In this document: positions 11,641-21,794 of the stretch, piece after piece
How the letters are laid out: each line of letters starts with the position of its first letter
How positions within the stretch are numbered: position 1 is the first letter of the stretch
Source: Dryocosmus kuriphilus
Taxonomy: Eukaryota; Arthropoda; Insecta; Hymenoptera; Cynipidae
Assembly (NCBI GenBank): GCA_038277395.1
Contig: CM076196.1
Location: forward strand, 133,201,867 to 133,265,866
Reading direction: 5' to 3'
Length of the DNA: 64,000 bases
Position numbers and translations under genes: made by a program
The notes under the pieces: generated by a model
What the model was told of the DNA's origin: nothing
The model's input: the letters and a program-made list of their open reading frames with translations, nothing else
Database searches by the model: none

Positions 11641-13170
11641 AACTCACGTGGCTGAAGTGCAGCTAAACACAATCAGGAGGCCTTATTAAACTCCCTGTCC
11701 AACGCAGACTCACTAGACACTGATGCAAAGGTAGGTGCAGGACCGACGGTTAATGAAGCAGAAAGCTTCATAGAGCACACAATGCGGATAATCACCGAGG
11801 CAAACAATGCATCCATGCCGCGGATGGTACGCAAGGGACGAAGAAAGCCAGCCTACTGGTGGGCAGAGGAGATTTACGAACTGCGTAGGGAAGCTCTATC
11901 CCTTAGAAGAAAAGCTCAAGACAGGAGAGGTCGTAGATAGTCTGCCATCTTCCAAGAGCAATATGTAGTAGCTAAGAAACGACTGAGGCTTGCTATCAAG
12001 ATCAGCAAGAGTCGTAAGTGGAGAGCGCTCTGCAATGAGATTGAGAACGATATATGGGGACTCGGATACAGCATTGTGACCCGTCACTTAGGAATCCGTG
12101 CACCGGAGTCACCCCGCGAACCTGAAATGATGGAAGAAATCGTGAGAGTCCTCTTTCCACATCACGAGGAGAGAATGCCTAAACTATTTCACATACTACA
12201 GGAGGAGATATCAGTCTTCACTGTAGAAGAGCAGCGCCAGGCGGCCATCTCTCTTGGCAACCGCAAGGCACTTGGTCCTGACGGAATACCTACAGAGATT
12301 TTCAAGGAAATTTCGGTAGAGATGCCATACCTGCTATTGAACATGTATATCAGAAAGTGTTCGGGCAGAGGTGGAAAAGGCAAAGGTTGTTCTGCTGGAT
12401 AAGGGAAGGTTTTCGAGAAAATGATCCGAGCGAGACTGCGAATAGCAGTTGAAGAAGCAAGGGGCCTAGCGATTAACCAGTGTGGTTTTCGCATAAAATG
12501 CTCAACGGTAGGTTCCATAAAAGAGGTTGTGGAGGAAGCGCACAGGGCTTGGCAAGGTAATCACAGGAAAACGGATTTCTGCGTCCTGGTTACACTTGAA
12601 GTTAGAAATGCCTTTAATTCGGCCAGGTGGGTGGACACCCTTGATGCACTGAATTATCGCTTCGGAGTGCTGATGTACCCGTCAAGTGTCCTTGATGATT
12701 ATCTATATGGTAGGAAGCTCCAGTATAAACCACGGAAGGGAAACGAAGAAGGAAAGTCACTGTTGGTGTGGTACAGGGGTCGGTGCTTTGTTCCGACCTC
12801 TGGAACATCATGTACGACGGGGTTCTGCGCATCCAGCTTCCAGAATAGGCTAAGCTCATAGGGTTTGCGGATGATGTCGCGATGGTCGTGCGTGCCAGAG
12901 ACCAGGAGCAGGCAAAACGCGGGGTTCATTAGGCCAAGCAAGCAGTCAAATACCTTGGTGAGAAAGTCGATGGGAAACTGAAGCACTGGTCACACATCAC
13001 AGACTCTGCTGACAAAGCGGCAAGGACATGCGCGGCACTCTCTAGACTCATGCCAAATATATATGGGCCAAGAGCAATTAAACGGAGGATCTTGATGTCC
13101 GTAATCTACTCAATCCTGCTCTATGGAGCAGAGGGTCGGGCAGACGTGCTAAACACTAAGAAGTACAGGA
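11641..13170 (+). pseudogene. R1 ORF2, reverse transcriptase domain
   Basis: RT core motifs are legible across several frames: RKALGPDGIPTEIFKE near 12265, a KVFEKMIRARL motif near 12410, NQCGFRIKCSTV near 12477 and GFADDVAMVV near 12862, the F/YADD catalytic box. About 40 residues are missing between the FADD region and AVKYLG near 12945 compared with what the family should have. A stop after the endonuclease, and more near 11938 and 12400, confirm decay. The frame runs to about 13170, where the RTE-like element interrupts it. Confidence 0.85.
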
Positions 13171-13172
13171 AA

Positions 13173-13509
13173 AGAAAAAGCTCAGTATTAATAAGCGCAA
13201 TCTGGAAACAGAACACATACCGAGGAATGGAATACCTCTAATATTATACCCATTTTTAAAAAAGGCGATAAAACGTACTGTAACAATTAGCGGAGAATTT
13301 CACTTGTGCCTTCGTGCTATAAGATCCTGTCCAATGTAATCTTAAGTAGACTAACCCCTTTTGCTGAGGAAATCATTGGGGATTACCAGTGTGGATTTCG
13401 CCGAAACCGATCAAACAAGCCGTCAAATAATGGCAGTAGGGGTAGAATACGCGTAAAAGAAAGTTTATATGAAGAGTGTTTGATCCGCGATGGCCTGAAA
13501 CAGGGCGAT
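13173..13509 (+). pseudogene. RTE-like reverse transcriptase, N-terminal piece
   Basis: Frame-switching RT sequence: an EHIPEEWN-like motif near 13216, FKKGDKTYCNN near 13255, SCYKILSNVILSRLTPFAEE near 13308, DYQCGFRRNRS near 13380 and DGLKQGD just before the break at 13509. The order and spacing match RT motifs 2-4. The DNA transposon cuts the coding sequence directly after LKQGD. It is interrupted by stops and a deletion after RRNRS. Confidence 0.82.
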
Positions 13510-14887
13510 ACACTGTAGAAAATCTTATGTAAATTTACGTTCCATCTTGTAGAGGATTTCCTTGATAAATTACTGCAATTTTACGATTTTGTTGGGAAGT
13601 TCTGTTAATTTCTAAAGGAATTTTATATAATTTCCGGAATAAAACAAGAAAAGTGTAAAATTCCACTAAGAATCATTGGACATAAAGATACCAGTGATTT
13701 TTACGGGAAATTTACACCAGAATGTAAATGAAAAGAAAATCTAAAATCACAGTGCCCTGGTGAAATGTCAATAATCTTGTAATTTTATAAGATGTATAGT
13801 GTAATTCAGTCTTAGAAAGGCGTGTAAAAATCCCACAATCGGTAAAAAATACAGAGTGTAATTTCGTTGTCGAACATTCGACGGCACATCGATATATAAA
13901 AAAATGTAACAGGCGCAACCTAAAAACTGCAGTTACAAGTTATAGTTCTGAGTCCGCAAAACGTTTTTACGTTTGTTTCATTGTATATCATTTTATAAGT
14001 GCGATCTACCGATAAATTGTGATCGTAGTGATGTGTTTCTAATGCGGCTGAGAGAAATAATAAGGTTAGTACTGATTATATTTTATTATTGGAAAAATAT
14101 AAGAAAGATAAATTTCTGCGGAGTGTATAAAAAATAAATATATACATAAATACACAAATTAAATGATCCATTGGAATGATGCGTTTCAATCGGTCTCTAA
14201 AATTTAAACGGTTTTATCAGAAAGCTCCGGTTGAACACATTTTTTTTAAATTTTATACATTTTTAAATCCAACCTAAAATTTTGAGTTTATGTTGGTATT
14301 AGCTCACAACACCTTTTCAACTTTCTAAACTGTTGACCAGTTACACAAGGTTGTGTGCCGTAAAACCATAATTCAAGAAAGTAAGAACTTAATTATATTC
14401 TATTTACAGATGTTATTTGTCAACGAAAGGTCATATAGAAAAGAAGGCAGATCTGTGAATTTCCTTGAGTTTCCGATTTTCTTTGACGATTGTTCCCAGT
14501 GTTCCTATAAATTAAATACGAGAAAAGATTTTTATAAAAATATAAAAAAATTCTCTTACTTAATTTAACAAGCAGTATTTATTTAATTTTTTTTTGTAAT
14601 CAATCTTTAAATATTCAATCTTAATATTGTAATTGAAAATACCCGTGCTGTCTAATGCGCATGTGCAGTGTTTCTGGGCTTCAGCCATTTATATTACGCC
14701 TGCAATTTTACACTAAAATGATAAAATTCTATTCATCCCAAACGGGCGGCTGGGAAGTTTCCCATCTGCGTGTGATTTTACTCTGTCATCATATTTTTAC
14801 AGTATTTACGTAAATTTCTCATATTAATCATTGGTATCTTTATGTCCCGATTCCTAGTGTAAACTTACATAGGATTTTTTACAGTGT
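13510..14887. mobile_element. Non-autonomous CACTG-ended DNA transposon
   Basis: Terminal inverted repeats of about 29 bases (ACACTGTAGAAAATC at the left, complement of ACACTGTAAAAAATC at the right), with related subterminal sequence containing ACATAAAGATACCA on both sides. The interrupted RT frame rejoins (GDTLCILFNLVLE) if one AT is removed, so the target duplication is AT or ATA. CACTG ends with a 2-3-bp duplication suggest the CACTA/EnSpm or Mirage group, but no transposase is present. The interior is AT-rich and non-coding. Confidence 0.8.
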
Positions 14888-15790
14888 ATACTTTGTGCAT
14901 CCTTTTCAACTTAGTTTTAGAATAAGTGGTCAGACAGGTACAAACGAATCCGTCCGGTGCTACCCTCAATGGAAAAATACAAATTCTGGGATATGCGGAT
15001 GATCTCGAGTTACTCGGGGATGATAAAGAAACGGTAGCTAAAACTGCAGCAACCTTGATCACAAAAGCCAAGGAAATAGGTTTAGAAGCTAGCGAATCTA
15101 CGATAAAATTTTTGACCGTCGACAGATAAGAACAAATCAATGAAGAGGGGGATCCAATGGCCGGAAATATGAAATTTGAAACAGTTAATGAGTTTAAATA
15201 CCTCGGAACTATTATAACTAGCGACAATAACATTAAAACGGAAATCAACAGACGGATGCACGCTGGCAATGGGTGCTGCTATACAACAAATACGTTAATA
15301 AAATCGCGATCGCTACCTAGAAACATCATGGTAAGAATTTACAAAACGGTAATAATGCCGGTCGTCATGTACGGGTGCGAAACATGGGCGCTGACGAAAG
15401 GAGAGGACAGCAGGTTTAGAGTATTCGAAAATAAAGTACTTAGAAAAATGTGTGGGCCGAAAAGGGACAAAGAGACTGGTGAATGCAGAAAACTGCATAA
15501 TGATGAGCTGCATGCTTTCTACGGGTCAGTAAATATTAATAGAGTATTGAAAGCGCGCGAATTAAGTTGGGCGGAACATGTAGCAAGAATCGGCAACGAA
15601 AGAACAGTGGTGCAAGTTTTAAGAGGGAAACCGATTAGGAAGAGACCTCTAAGCAGACCGAGAAACAGATGGGAGAAGAACGTAAGGGATGATCTAAAAG
15701 AGCTAGGACATGATTATTGAAACTGGATGGAGGATGCACAGGATAGAGGTGCGTGGTGGTTCTGGGTAGCTGAGGCAATGAAATTCCGAT
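14888..15790 (+). pseudogene. RTE-like reverse transcriptase, C-terminal piece
   Basis: Continues the RT from ILFNLVLE through the catalytic ILGYADDLELLGDD box near 14980, then after a stop at 15127 the longest intact piece (15157-15720): VNEFKYLGTIITSDNNIKTE, VVMYGCETWALTKGEDSRF, ENKVLRKMCGP and a basic end. The YGCETW block and its surroundings are the usual RTE-group thumb and C-terminal region. A single stop separates it from the last piece NWMEDAQDRGAW. Confidence 0.87.
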
Positions 15791-15826
15791 TTCGTAAAGC
15801 TACACTATAATAATAATAATAAAAAC

Positions 15827-16455
15827 GTAGAGGCGCTCTTCGTATTACCAGTGCATATCGCACTGCCTCAGAGGCGGGGGCGCTTGTCATAGTGGGGGTG
15901 ACACCGACTGACCTTCTTGTGAAAGAGAGAAAGTGGGTCTGCGATCGGACTTGACAGACCGAGCTCAACCGGCATCTCGTAAAAAGCGACGAGAGGGCCG
16001 CGACATTGTTGGAATAGCAGCAACGTTGGCGAGATGAAACAAGAGCCAGATGGACAGCCAAGCTGATAGAAGAGGTGGCGAAATGGATCAACAGGACGCA
16101 AGGGGAGGTAAATTTCCACCTGACTCTACTTTCCACAGGCCATGGACATTTCAACGCTTACTTGTATAAGATGGGAAAATCGAGCAGTCCACACTGCACA
16201 TACTGAGCCGATAAGATAGATGATGTCAAGTACACGTTTTTCCGGTGCGACAGGTGAGCAATCGTGAAATTGAACCTCGATACGGCACTCAATGCGGAGG
16301 TAACGCCTGACAAGGTTATGTCACTGATGCTAGAGTCTTACGTAGTCTGGGATGCTGTGGCATTCTTCACAGAGCAGGAACTCAGAGAGAAGAAGATGGA
16401 GGGACGGCAGAGGATACAAACGTTACTGCAAACCTGTAACATCAATAAAGAATGA
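15827..16455 (+). pseudogene. R1 ORF2, C-terminal region
   Basis: Resumes R1 after the RTE insertion: RGALRITSAYRTASEAGALV, then TPTDLLVKERK, WRDETRARWTAKLI, HGHFNAYLYKMGK and a degraded Cys/His segment ending YTFFRCDR, which corresponds to the C-terminal CCHC motif of R1 ORF2. Several stops interrupt it (near 15948, 16014, 16204 and 16255). Confidence 0.85.
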
Positions 16456-16906
16456 AGAAGGATATTAACCGTCAAAAGTTGCCGAGGGCCGACGAGCCCG
16501 AAGTGAAATAGGCTACTGTCTCACTACTGAGGGCGATGCGTGCGGCTCCTGAGAAGGAAACGAAGTATGATTAATCCTAGTGTATAGGGAAAAGGGGAAG
16601 AGCCTGGTTCCTTGTCAGTGGTCGAAGGCCGGTGAGTCCGATGAGCGAATAACGTTGCACTGCCGAGGACAACGTGAACAAACCGACGAAGAACCACTAG
16701 TAAGAAGCTGATTCACAGGAGGAAGCCGAGGCACCGCTTAGAGCGCCAATGACTTGCAACCCTGAAGTAATGCGAAAACGGTTCCGGGGTTGTAAGTGGG
16801 CGCCCGAGAGGAGGTGAGTTTCTTGGGTATTACCGTTTTTAAGTCGAGTCCCACACTCAGTCCGTAAACAGGATTCTTGCCTCCTCTAAACAAAAAAAAA
16901 AAAAAA
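16456..16906 (+). other. R1 3' UTR and poly(A) tract
   Basis: GC-rich non-coding sequence downstream of the last R1 stop, with two related short blocks (GCCGACGAGCCCGAAG near 16488 and GCCGGTGAGTCCGATGAG near 16629), ending in 15 A at 16892-16906. This is consistent with a retrotransposed 3' end. Confidence 0.7.
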
Positions 16907-17089
16907 GAAAACTGGCGTGGTACTGGCATAATACTGGAATTACTACTGGTGTGGTACTGGTAAAACCCCTAATGATAGAAAATGTCTGTATTGTCTTGCA
17001 GTGCTAAACCAATATTGGGTCAGTACTGTCTAGAATAAATAATAATGAATATTGTTAAAACCGAATTATTAATGAAGTGCACGGTTGTA

Positions 17090-17300
17090 TTGTTATATAT
17101 TGTGGAAATACTTATATTTAATCGGTACGTGTATGTTTCAACTCAAATATAACAAATAAAATTTCGCACGCACGCTGGGCGGATTCGAACTTACGCATAA
17201 AACCTATAACTAACACTCGCAAATCGACAGTCTTAACCATTACGTTATCAGTTATGACGCAAGATGCCATTACAAAAAACTGAATTACACTTTTCGGCAC
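17090..17300 (-). mobile_element. Possible tRNA-derived SINE fragment
   Basis: Read on the minus strand, a tRNA-like GTAATGGTTAAG (box A-like) is followed after about 50 bases by AGTTCGAATCC, a good match to the RNA polymerase III box B. The anticodon arm does not fold into a normal tRNA, so this is more likely a SINE head or tRNA-like relic than a functional tRNA. No target duplications were found. Confidence 0.4.
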
Positions 17301-17394
17301 GTAAATACATCGTCATTGTCATTTTTTTCAATTATTTTTTAGTACAAGTTAAATACCATCAATAAATTTTTAGAAGTTTAAAAAATTGCAGAAT

Positions 17395-17835
17395 GAGAAT
17401 TTTCAAAACTTCTCAAAACCAAATTTTGCGAAAAATTGAAATACTTAGAAAACAATTAGAGATGCGTCGTAAAAAATAACAATAGTTTTGGTTTATTATC
17501 CTCTGTCTGAAGAATTCAACAATTTAAAAAAAAATTCCCAAAAATTTGAAACATTTCGAGAACGGTAGAGATACCTCAAAACAGAAAATTTTGGTGTTAT
17601 TGTCCGCATTCTAAAGAATTAAACAAATTAAAAAAAATTTCCAAACATTTGAAATATCTCGTAAACGGCTATAGATACTTAAAAAATAACACATTTTTGG
17701 GGTTATTATCCTCTTTCTAAAGAATTCAACAAATTTCAAAAAATTCTCAAAAGTGGATTTTCCCCAAATTTGAAATGTCTGGGGAACAGTTAAAAGTACC
17801 TCAAAAATAAGAAAAATATGGGGTTATTCAAAATG
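17395..17835. repeat. ~100-120-bp tandem repeat
   Basis: Four diverged units, each with a segment like TTTGAAATATCTCG, then AGATACCTCAAAA, then GGGGTTATTATCCTC. It resembles in style, but not in detail, the satellite at 54290-54960. No coding potential. Confidence 0.7.
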
Positions 17836-18469
17836 GGGCAGTCTTTTAAATCATGCAATTTACAGATTGTAAAAAATCTCCAGAATTTAATTTTTTCATG
17901 ATTTGCTTTTAAGTCAGTACAATGCCAACCGTTAACTGAATTCTTATAGATATTTCGGTATTTTACTCTAGTATTGCGTATAATACCTGTTTTGCTTGAA
18001 TCTTTTTTCAGATTGTTTGAGTGCGAGTAACCAAGTGTGAAGTTATAAGTGGACCAGGATTGGCCCAGAATCGGCGGAAATGTTGTCGAAGTTTGGATGG
18101 AAATATTGTGTCCTTGTTGGAATGATAACTATAATCCTATGGTCTAGACTCTAGACTTTGCAGAAAATGATGGGCCGAGCGGCCGAGCGCTGGCCGCCGT
18201 CTAAATTTTACTTTGCACATAATATATTACCGATTGAGAGTTTCTATTTATCACATGTGCATTTTTCTGCCATCAAAACTTATTGAATGAATAAGATGGA
18301 ATATTAAAACGATTTCCTTGAAATATTTTCTGTTTGGTTGAAGAGGTTATCACTCCAGTATTAGGACAAAATATACGTCAAAAATTGGGGTATATCACTT
18401 GATTTTATCCCGAAGATATAGTTTACGCGAAACGTAGAATTACTTTTCGCATCTTTTATTCACTCAAAA
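17836..18469. other. Unassigned AT-rich DNA
   Basis: No gene or RNA feature recognised between the two tandem arrays. Confidence 0.45.
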
Positions 18470-18990
18470 ACGTTAACTGTCACTTGGTTCAGTAATGCGC
18501 CGTTTCCGGGACAGACTCTGGCTTTTCCAGTTAAAACGTGTTTTGCCAGAATAAAGCCTACTTTCGAACCAGTAATGGGCCGAAGCTGGGCCAGACTCTG
18601 ACTTTTCTACTTTGCCGGAATAAATATAACTTTCAAGCCAGTATAGTAATAGGCGGAACCTGGGCCAAACTCTGGTTTTCCAACCTGCAAGATGATTTGC
18701 CATAGTAAAACTGACACTGGGATTAGTAATACGCCGTTGCTGGGCTGCGGAATCCAGGTTTTCCGGTTAAAAAGTGTTTTGCTGGAGTAAAGCTGACTTT
18801 CAAACGTGTGATGGGCCGTTGCTGGGCCGAACTTTTACTTTTTTATTATATATTTTGTCAGAGTAAAAATGTTTCTGGGAACACGAATGGGTCATCGCTG
18901 GGCCAGATTCTGGCTTTTCCACTTTCAGGATTGGTTGACGTAGTAAGAGTGAAAATCGGCTATGTATAGGGCCGATGCTGAGTCAAGTTT
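18470..18990. repeat. ~78-bp tandem repeat, about 7 units
   Basis: Units share AGTAATGGGCCG, GCTGGGCCAGACTCTGG and TTTTCC. Equivalent GCTGGG positions fall at about 18585, 18659, 18739, 18821, 18897 and 18977, giving a period of 74-82 bp. A shadow ORF on the minus strand (18473-18703) is only the repeat read through. Confidence 0.85.
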
Positions 18991-19734
18991 CGGGAGAAGT
19001 TCAGTAAATTTAAATAGCTGACAAAGACTGCTGGTGCTGGACCAGCACTGGACCGTGGTTTTAGCTTTGGTAATTCGCACTTAGTTATATGTTGACATAC
19101 TTTTTTATATGATATATACTTTGTTCTGTGGCATATAATATATACATATACTACGTCATAAAACAGAAAATCCTTGGACAGCAATCTGTTATCATACTAT
19201 GAACATTGAAAATATAGATTGAAATTAAAGTTTTTTTAAAACCAATGTTATCTTTGCCGAAGCTTCAGTTAACGAAATCGTAATATTGAAATATTGATAT
19301 GCGAGAATACATTTCGATTTTTTGGAACATACATATATTTTCTTGGTAGCGTAATGATTACATTACTGTTAAACGATGACTTGTGTGCTTCATTTCATTT
19401 CATTTAATTTTATTTCAGTTTATTAAGCTCATCGGTCAAAGACCAGTTACAGAGCTACAAAGTTTTACATGTAAAATTGATATATATACAGAGTTACTTT
19501 GAACTTAAAGAATAAAGGTAATTGCACAGGTGTATGTTCATTAAATGTGTTATATACTAATATGTTTTTAGACCTCGACGTGTAAAACATATTCATGTAC
19601 CACATTATAAAATATATAGATGGAAATAACAAACAGGTCAATATCATGTTGAGTTTTCTCATAAAAATTACTTATATTCGTGCACATAGTGTGCACTGAC
19701 GATAGTAAAGTACGGGTACTATGGGAATTTGTGG
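18991..19734. other. Unassigned AT-rich DNA
   Basis: AT-rich sequence with TATA-like tracts (TATATATAC) and no gene content. A stretch at 19390-19480 (ATTTCAGTTTATTAAGCTC) could be part of an old repeat but was not identified. Confidence 0.4.
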
Positions 19735-19880
19735 TGAGAGGTCAAAACTATGGGGAATTTGTGGTGGGGGTAAAAGTGGAGCGGTAAGGGGTCTACGATG
19801 GGGGTTATGATAAATTTGTGGTGGGGGTAATGTGGAGTGGGTGGTTATAAGAAATTTGTGGAGTGGGTTTAATTAATGGT
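19735..19880. repeat. G-rich short tandem repeat
   Basis: Four or so repeats of AATTTGTGGTGGGGGT separated by variable G-rich spacers. The sequence is strongly purine/T-biased, with runs of G, and contrasts with the AT-rich surroundings. Confidence 0.7.
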
Positions 19881-19907
19881 AATTAAAAATAAGTAGAGTG
19901 ATTTATG

Positions 19908-20227
19908 AAGAGCTTCGATGGCTCAGGTGGTAGTGCGCCGGCCTTCCAAGCAAGAGGTCCGGGGTTCTATTCCTGAGCCGGTACCAATGGAATTTTCTGT
20001 GTACTTCTACCGAGGCTCTCGTGGTTCGGAACCCACGTTAAACTGTACGTCCCCTCATAAAGAGGCCAAGCGATCTTTCAGGGAAGATGCTTCATGTCGA
20101 GGGGCAAATTGATCGGGAGTCATTGGTCGATTTTGAGGCTTAGGAAGTTGTGAAAGTTTGTAATTGTTCTGGAAGACTCAAAACCCGTAAAAGGGAAGGG
20201 AGTATAAATTAATATACAATAAAAAAA
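19908..20227 (+). mobile_element. tRNA-Gly-derived SINE with perfect target duplication
   Basis: The head is tRNA-like: box A TGGCTCAGGTGG at about 19920, anticodon arm CCTTCCAAGC (TCC, as in tRNA-Gly), box B GGTTCTATTCC. A ~200-bp tRNA-unrelated body and an A-rich tail follow. The flanking 17 bases AAGTAGAGTGATTTATG occur immediately before (19891-19907) and after (20228-20244), an exact target site duplication of the type left by LINE-driven retrotransposition. The perfect duplication implies fairly recent insertion. Confidence 0.9.
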
Positions 20228-20249
20228 AAGTAGAGTGATTTATGTAATT

Positions 20250-20640
20250 ATTCTAATCTAATTTTTTAAAATCTAAAATTAAGATTAATTATTTTTTAAA
20301 TCTCGAATGTAAATAATTCTATACTAATAAAATTTTCTTAATATTTTATTAAAATGATTTATGTATCATAATTCTAACCTAATTTTTGAAATCTAAAATT
20401 AAGATTAATTATTTTTTTAAATCTAAAATTAAGATGAACTCTTTTTCAAATCTCGAATATAAATAATTCTACACTAATAAAATTGCTGAAACCTTTTATT
20501 AAAATTAAGCTCATTTTAATTCTAAGACAAGATTTTTTATATAAATAATTTATAAAAAAAATTTCAAGAACTTTTTTTAATAGCATATATCTAAATTATT
20601 TAAAAGAAATAAAACTACTTAAAATTATTGTTGGGAAGGG
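20250..20640. repeat. AT-rich dispersed repeat (inverted copy at 34.2 kb)
   Basis: Contains repeated AAATCTAAAATTAAGATTAA segments and matches 34230-34440 in reverse complement. Internal near-duplications (around 20260-20340 and 20380-20470) show a tandem origin. Confidence 0.65.
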
Positions 20641-20777
20641 ATCAGAAATTAACAACGACATTTTTTTCTGTGTTACATTCCTTTGAAAAGGTATTTATTT
20701 GTGTCAATATATGTTTTACAATACAAGAGTTTAGTGATTTAAAAAGTATTTATTATTAAAAATTTGTAGAAATGTAA

Positions 20778-21536
20778 TTACGCTCTTATTAAATATTTCA
20801 CTTTCGATGCAACGTAGGTAGTAAACATACATGAAATTTCCAAAAACAATAAATGAACGTATGAATCAACAAACGGTTTCGGTAATTGTTCTCTGATTAA
20901 ATCTTTAAAATAATCAGATTTAACGGCAATAATCTGTCGAATAAGCGTTTCGCTGGGTGATTTAATATTTTCAACCAAAATATACTTTCGAGTTTCCATT
21001 ATTAAAAACTTTAAGCACTTCTCGATATCCGTAGCTTGAAGTAGTCCACGTAAACGTTCATCAGCACAGACGGTAATTTGCTTCAACCCGTCAAAAGTAG
21101 TCTTCTGTAACACTATGGTTGGTCTATTTTCCTTGATCCGTTTTTTGTCACTATCCCTCGCTGTGTCTTCCTCTTTGTCATCAGGGAAATCGAAGATAAT
21201 ATTCAATTTCCCCAGCTCTACAGGTCTCAGGTAGAAGTGTGCCGTCTCGAAAAAAGCTGAAACAGTGTCAATTGTATCTATGAAGCGTGACCAAGTGATC
21301 GAGTCGAAAGAGATCGCCTTGGAACCCGCATTAACCAGTTTTATGATAGCTTCGAGGCTCCCATCAGTTTGTAGTTCGAGACCGGTGTAGAGTTGTTTTG
21401 AGCAGGAGTTACTCAACGTGTATAGTGAAGCTAGTAATAGCTGATTAACTGGATGTCGAACAGTCTCTTCAGCGGAGGACCCAGGTACGTTTGTCTTAGG
21501 ATTGAATCTGGACTGAATGAACTGTAATGCTCTCGT
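20778..21536 (-). CDS. Orphan open frame, 252 codons
   Basis: A continuous minus-strand frame runs from just after a TGA (21537-21539) to TAA at 20778-20780. It has no internal ATG near its beginning, so it may be an exon or a gene with a mutated start; a candidate ATG at 21569 lies upstream but out of frame beyond a stop. The product is mostly helical-looking: LLLASLYTLSNSC early, FDSITWSRFIDTIDTVSAFF centrally, a charged Asp/Glu/Lys stretch (DDKEEDTARDSDKKR), then FDGLKQITVCADERLRGLLQ and a hydrophobic end (LLFLEISCMFTTYV). There is no signal peptide. It lies about 260 bases from palindrome A. Uninterrupted coding of this length in AT-rich DNA is unlikely by chance, but I recognise no family. 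Confidence 0.6.
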   Translation of the reverse strand, partial: TRALQFIQSRFNPKTNVPGSSAEETVRHPVNQLLLASLYTLSNSCSKQLYTGLELQTDGSLEAIIKLVNAGSKAISFDSITWSRFIDTIDTVSAFFETAHFYLRPVELGKLNIIFDFPDDKEEDTARDSDKKRIKENRPTIVLQKTTFDGLKQITVCADERLRGLLQATDIEKCLKFLIMETRKYILVENIKSPSETLIRQIIAVKSDYFKDLIREQLPKPFVDSYVHLLFLEISCMFTTYVASKVKYLIRA

Positions 21537-21794
21537 TCATGTTTATACAATCTGCTTCACCTCCTCCATATGAAGCGATGACACATGATAGCTGAACTGG
21601 TTTTCCCTACTAGTGGAAAGAATTTTATCGGGAAGATTCTAAAAACTTGCCACATAATTTGTAAAAAATATTAGAGTATTCTCTGATCTTTATATATTCT
21701 AGGAAGACCGCACCAAACGTGTTAACACAAGTTTATAAATTCATTATACAGGTACATTTTTAAGATATTCTAACCGTTGTCGAAAGAGTTGCTT

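Larger units (their letters stand above)
13171..15826 (+). mobile_element. RTE-like non-LTR element inserted in R1, 5'-truncated
   Basis: Begins mid-RT and ends in a short TAATAATAATAA tail at about 15807-15820, typical of RTE-type elements with simple 3' repeats. R1 coding sequence flanks it on both sides (KKYRK before, RGALRITSAYRTA after), so insertion was into an existing R1 copy. A 1.38-kb DNA transposon lies inside it at 13510-14887. Confidence 0.82.
9289..16906 (+). mobile_element. R1-clade non-LTR retrotransposon, decayed and nested
   Basis: In order it carries a GC-rich 5' UTR, a gag-like ORF1 with zinc knuckles, an endonuclease, a reverse transcriptase with a GFADD box, a C-terminal CCHC-like segment, a GC-rich 3' UTR and a poly(A) tract at 16892-16906. 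That architecture and the sequence flavour are those of the insect R1 clade. An RTE-like element (about 13171-15826) interrupts the C-terminal coding region; the R1 frame resumes cleanly on its far side. Multiple stops and deletions make it non-functional. The surroundings show no rDNA, so it is not in the 28S target used by R1 itself. Confidence 0.88.

Noticed and set aside
16480..16660. Hammerhead-like blocks (GCCGACGAGCCCGAAG and a relative) in the R1 3' UTR
   Set aside because: The CTGANGA core is altered in both and no proper stem II closes before GAAA.
17118..17300. Functional tRNA gene on the minus strand
   Set aside because: Box B is good but the anticodon arm does not fold; kept only as a possible SINE relic.
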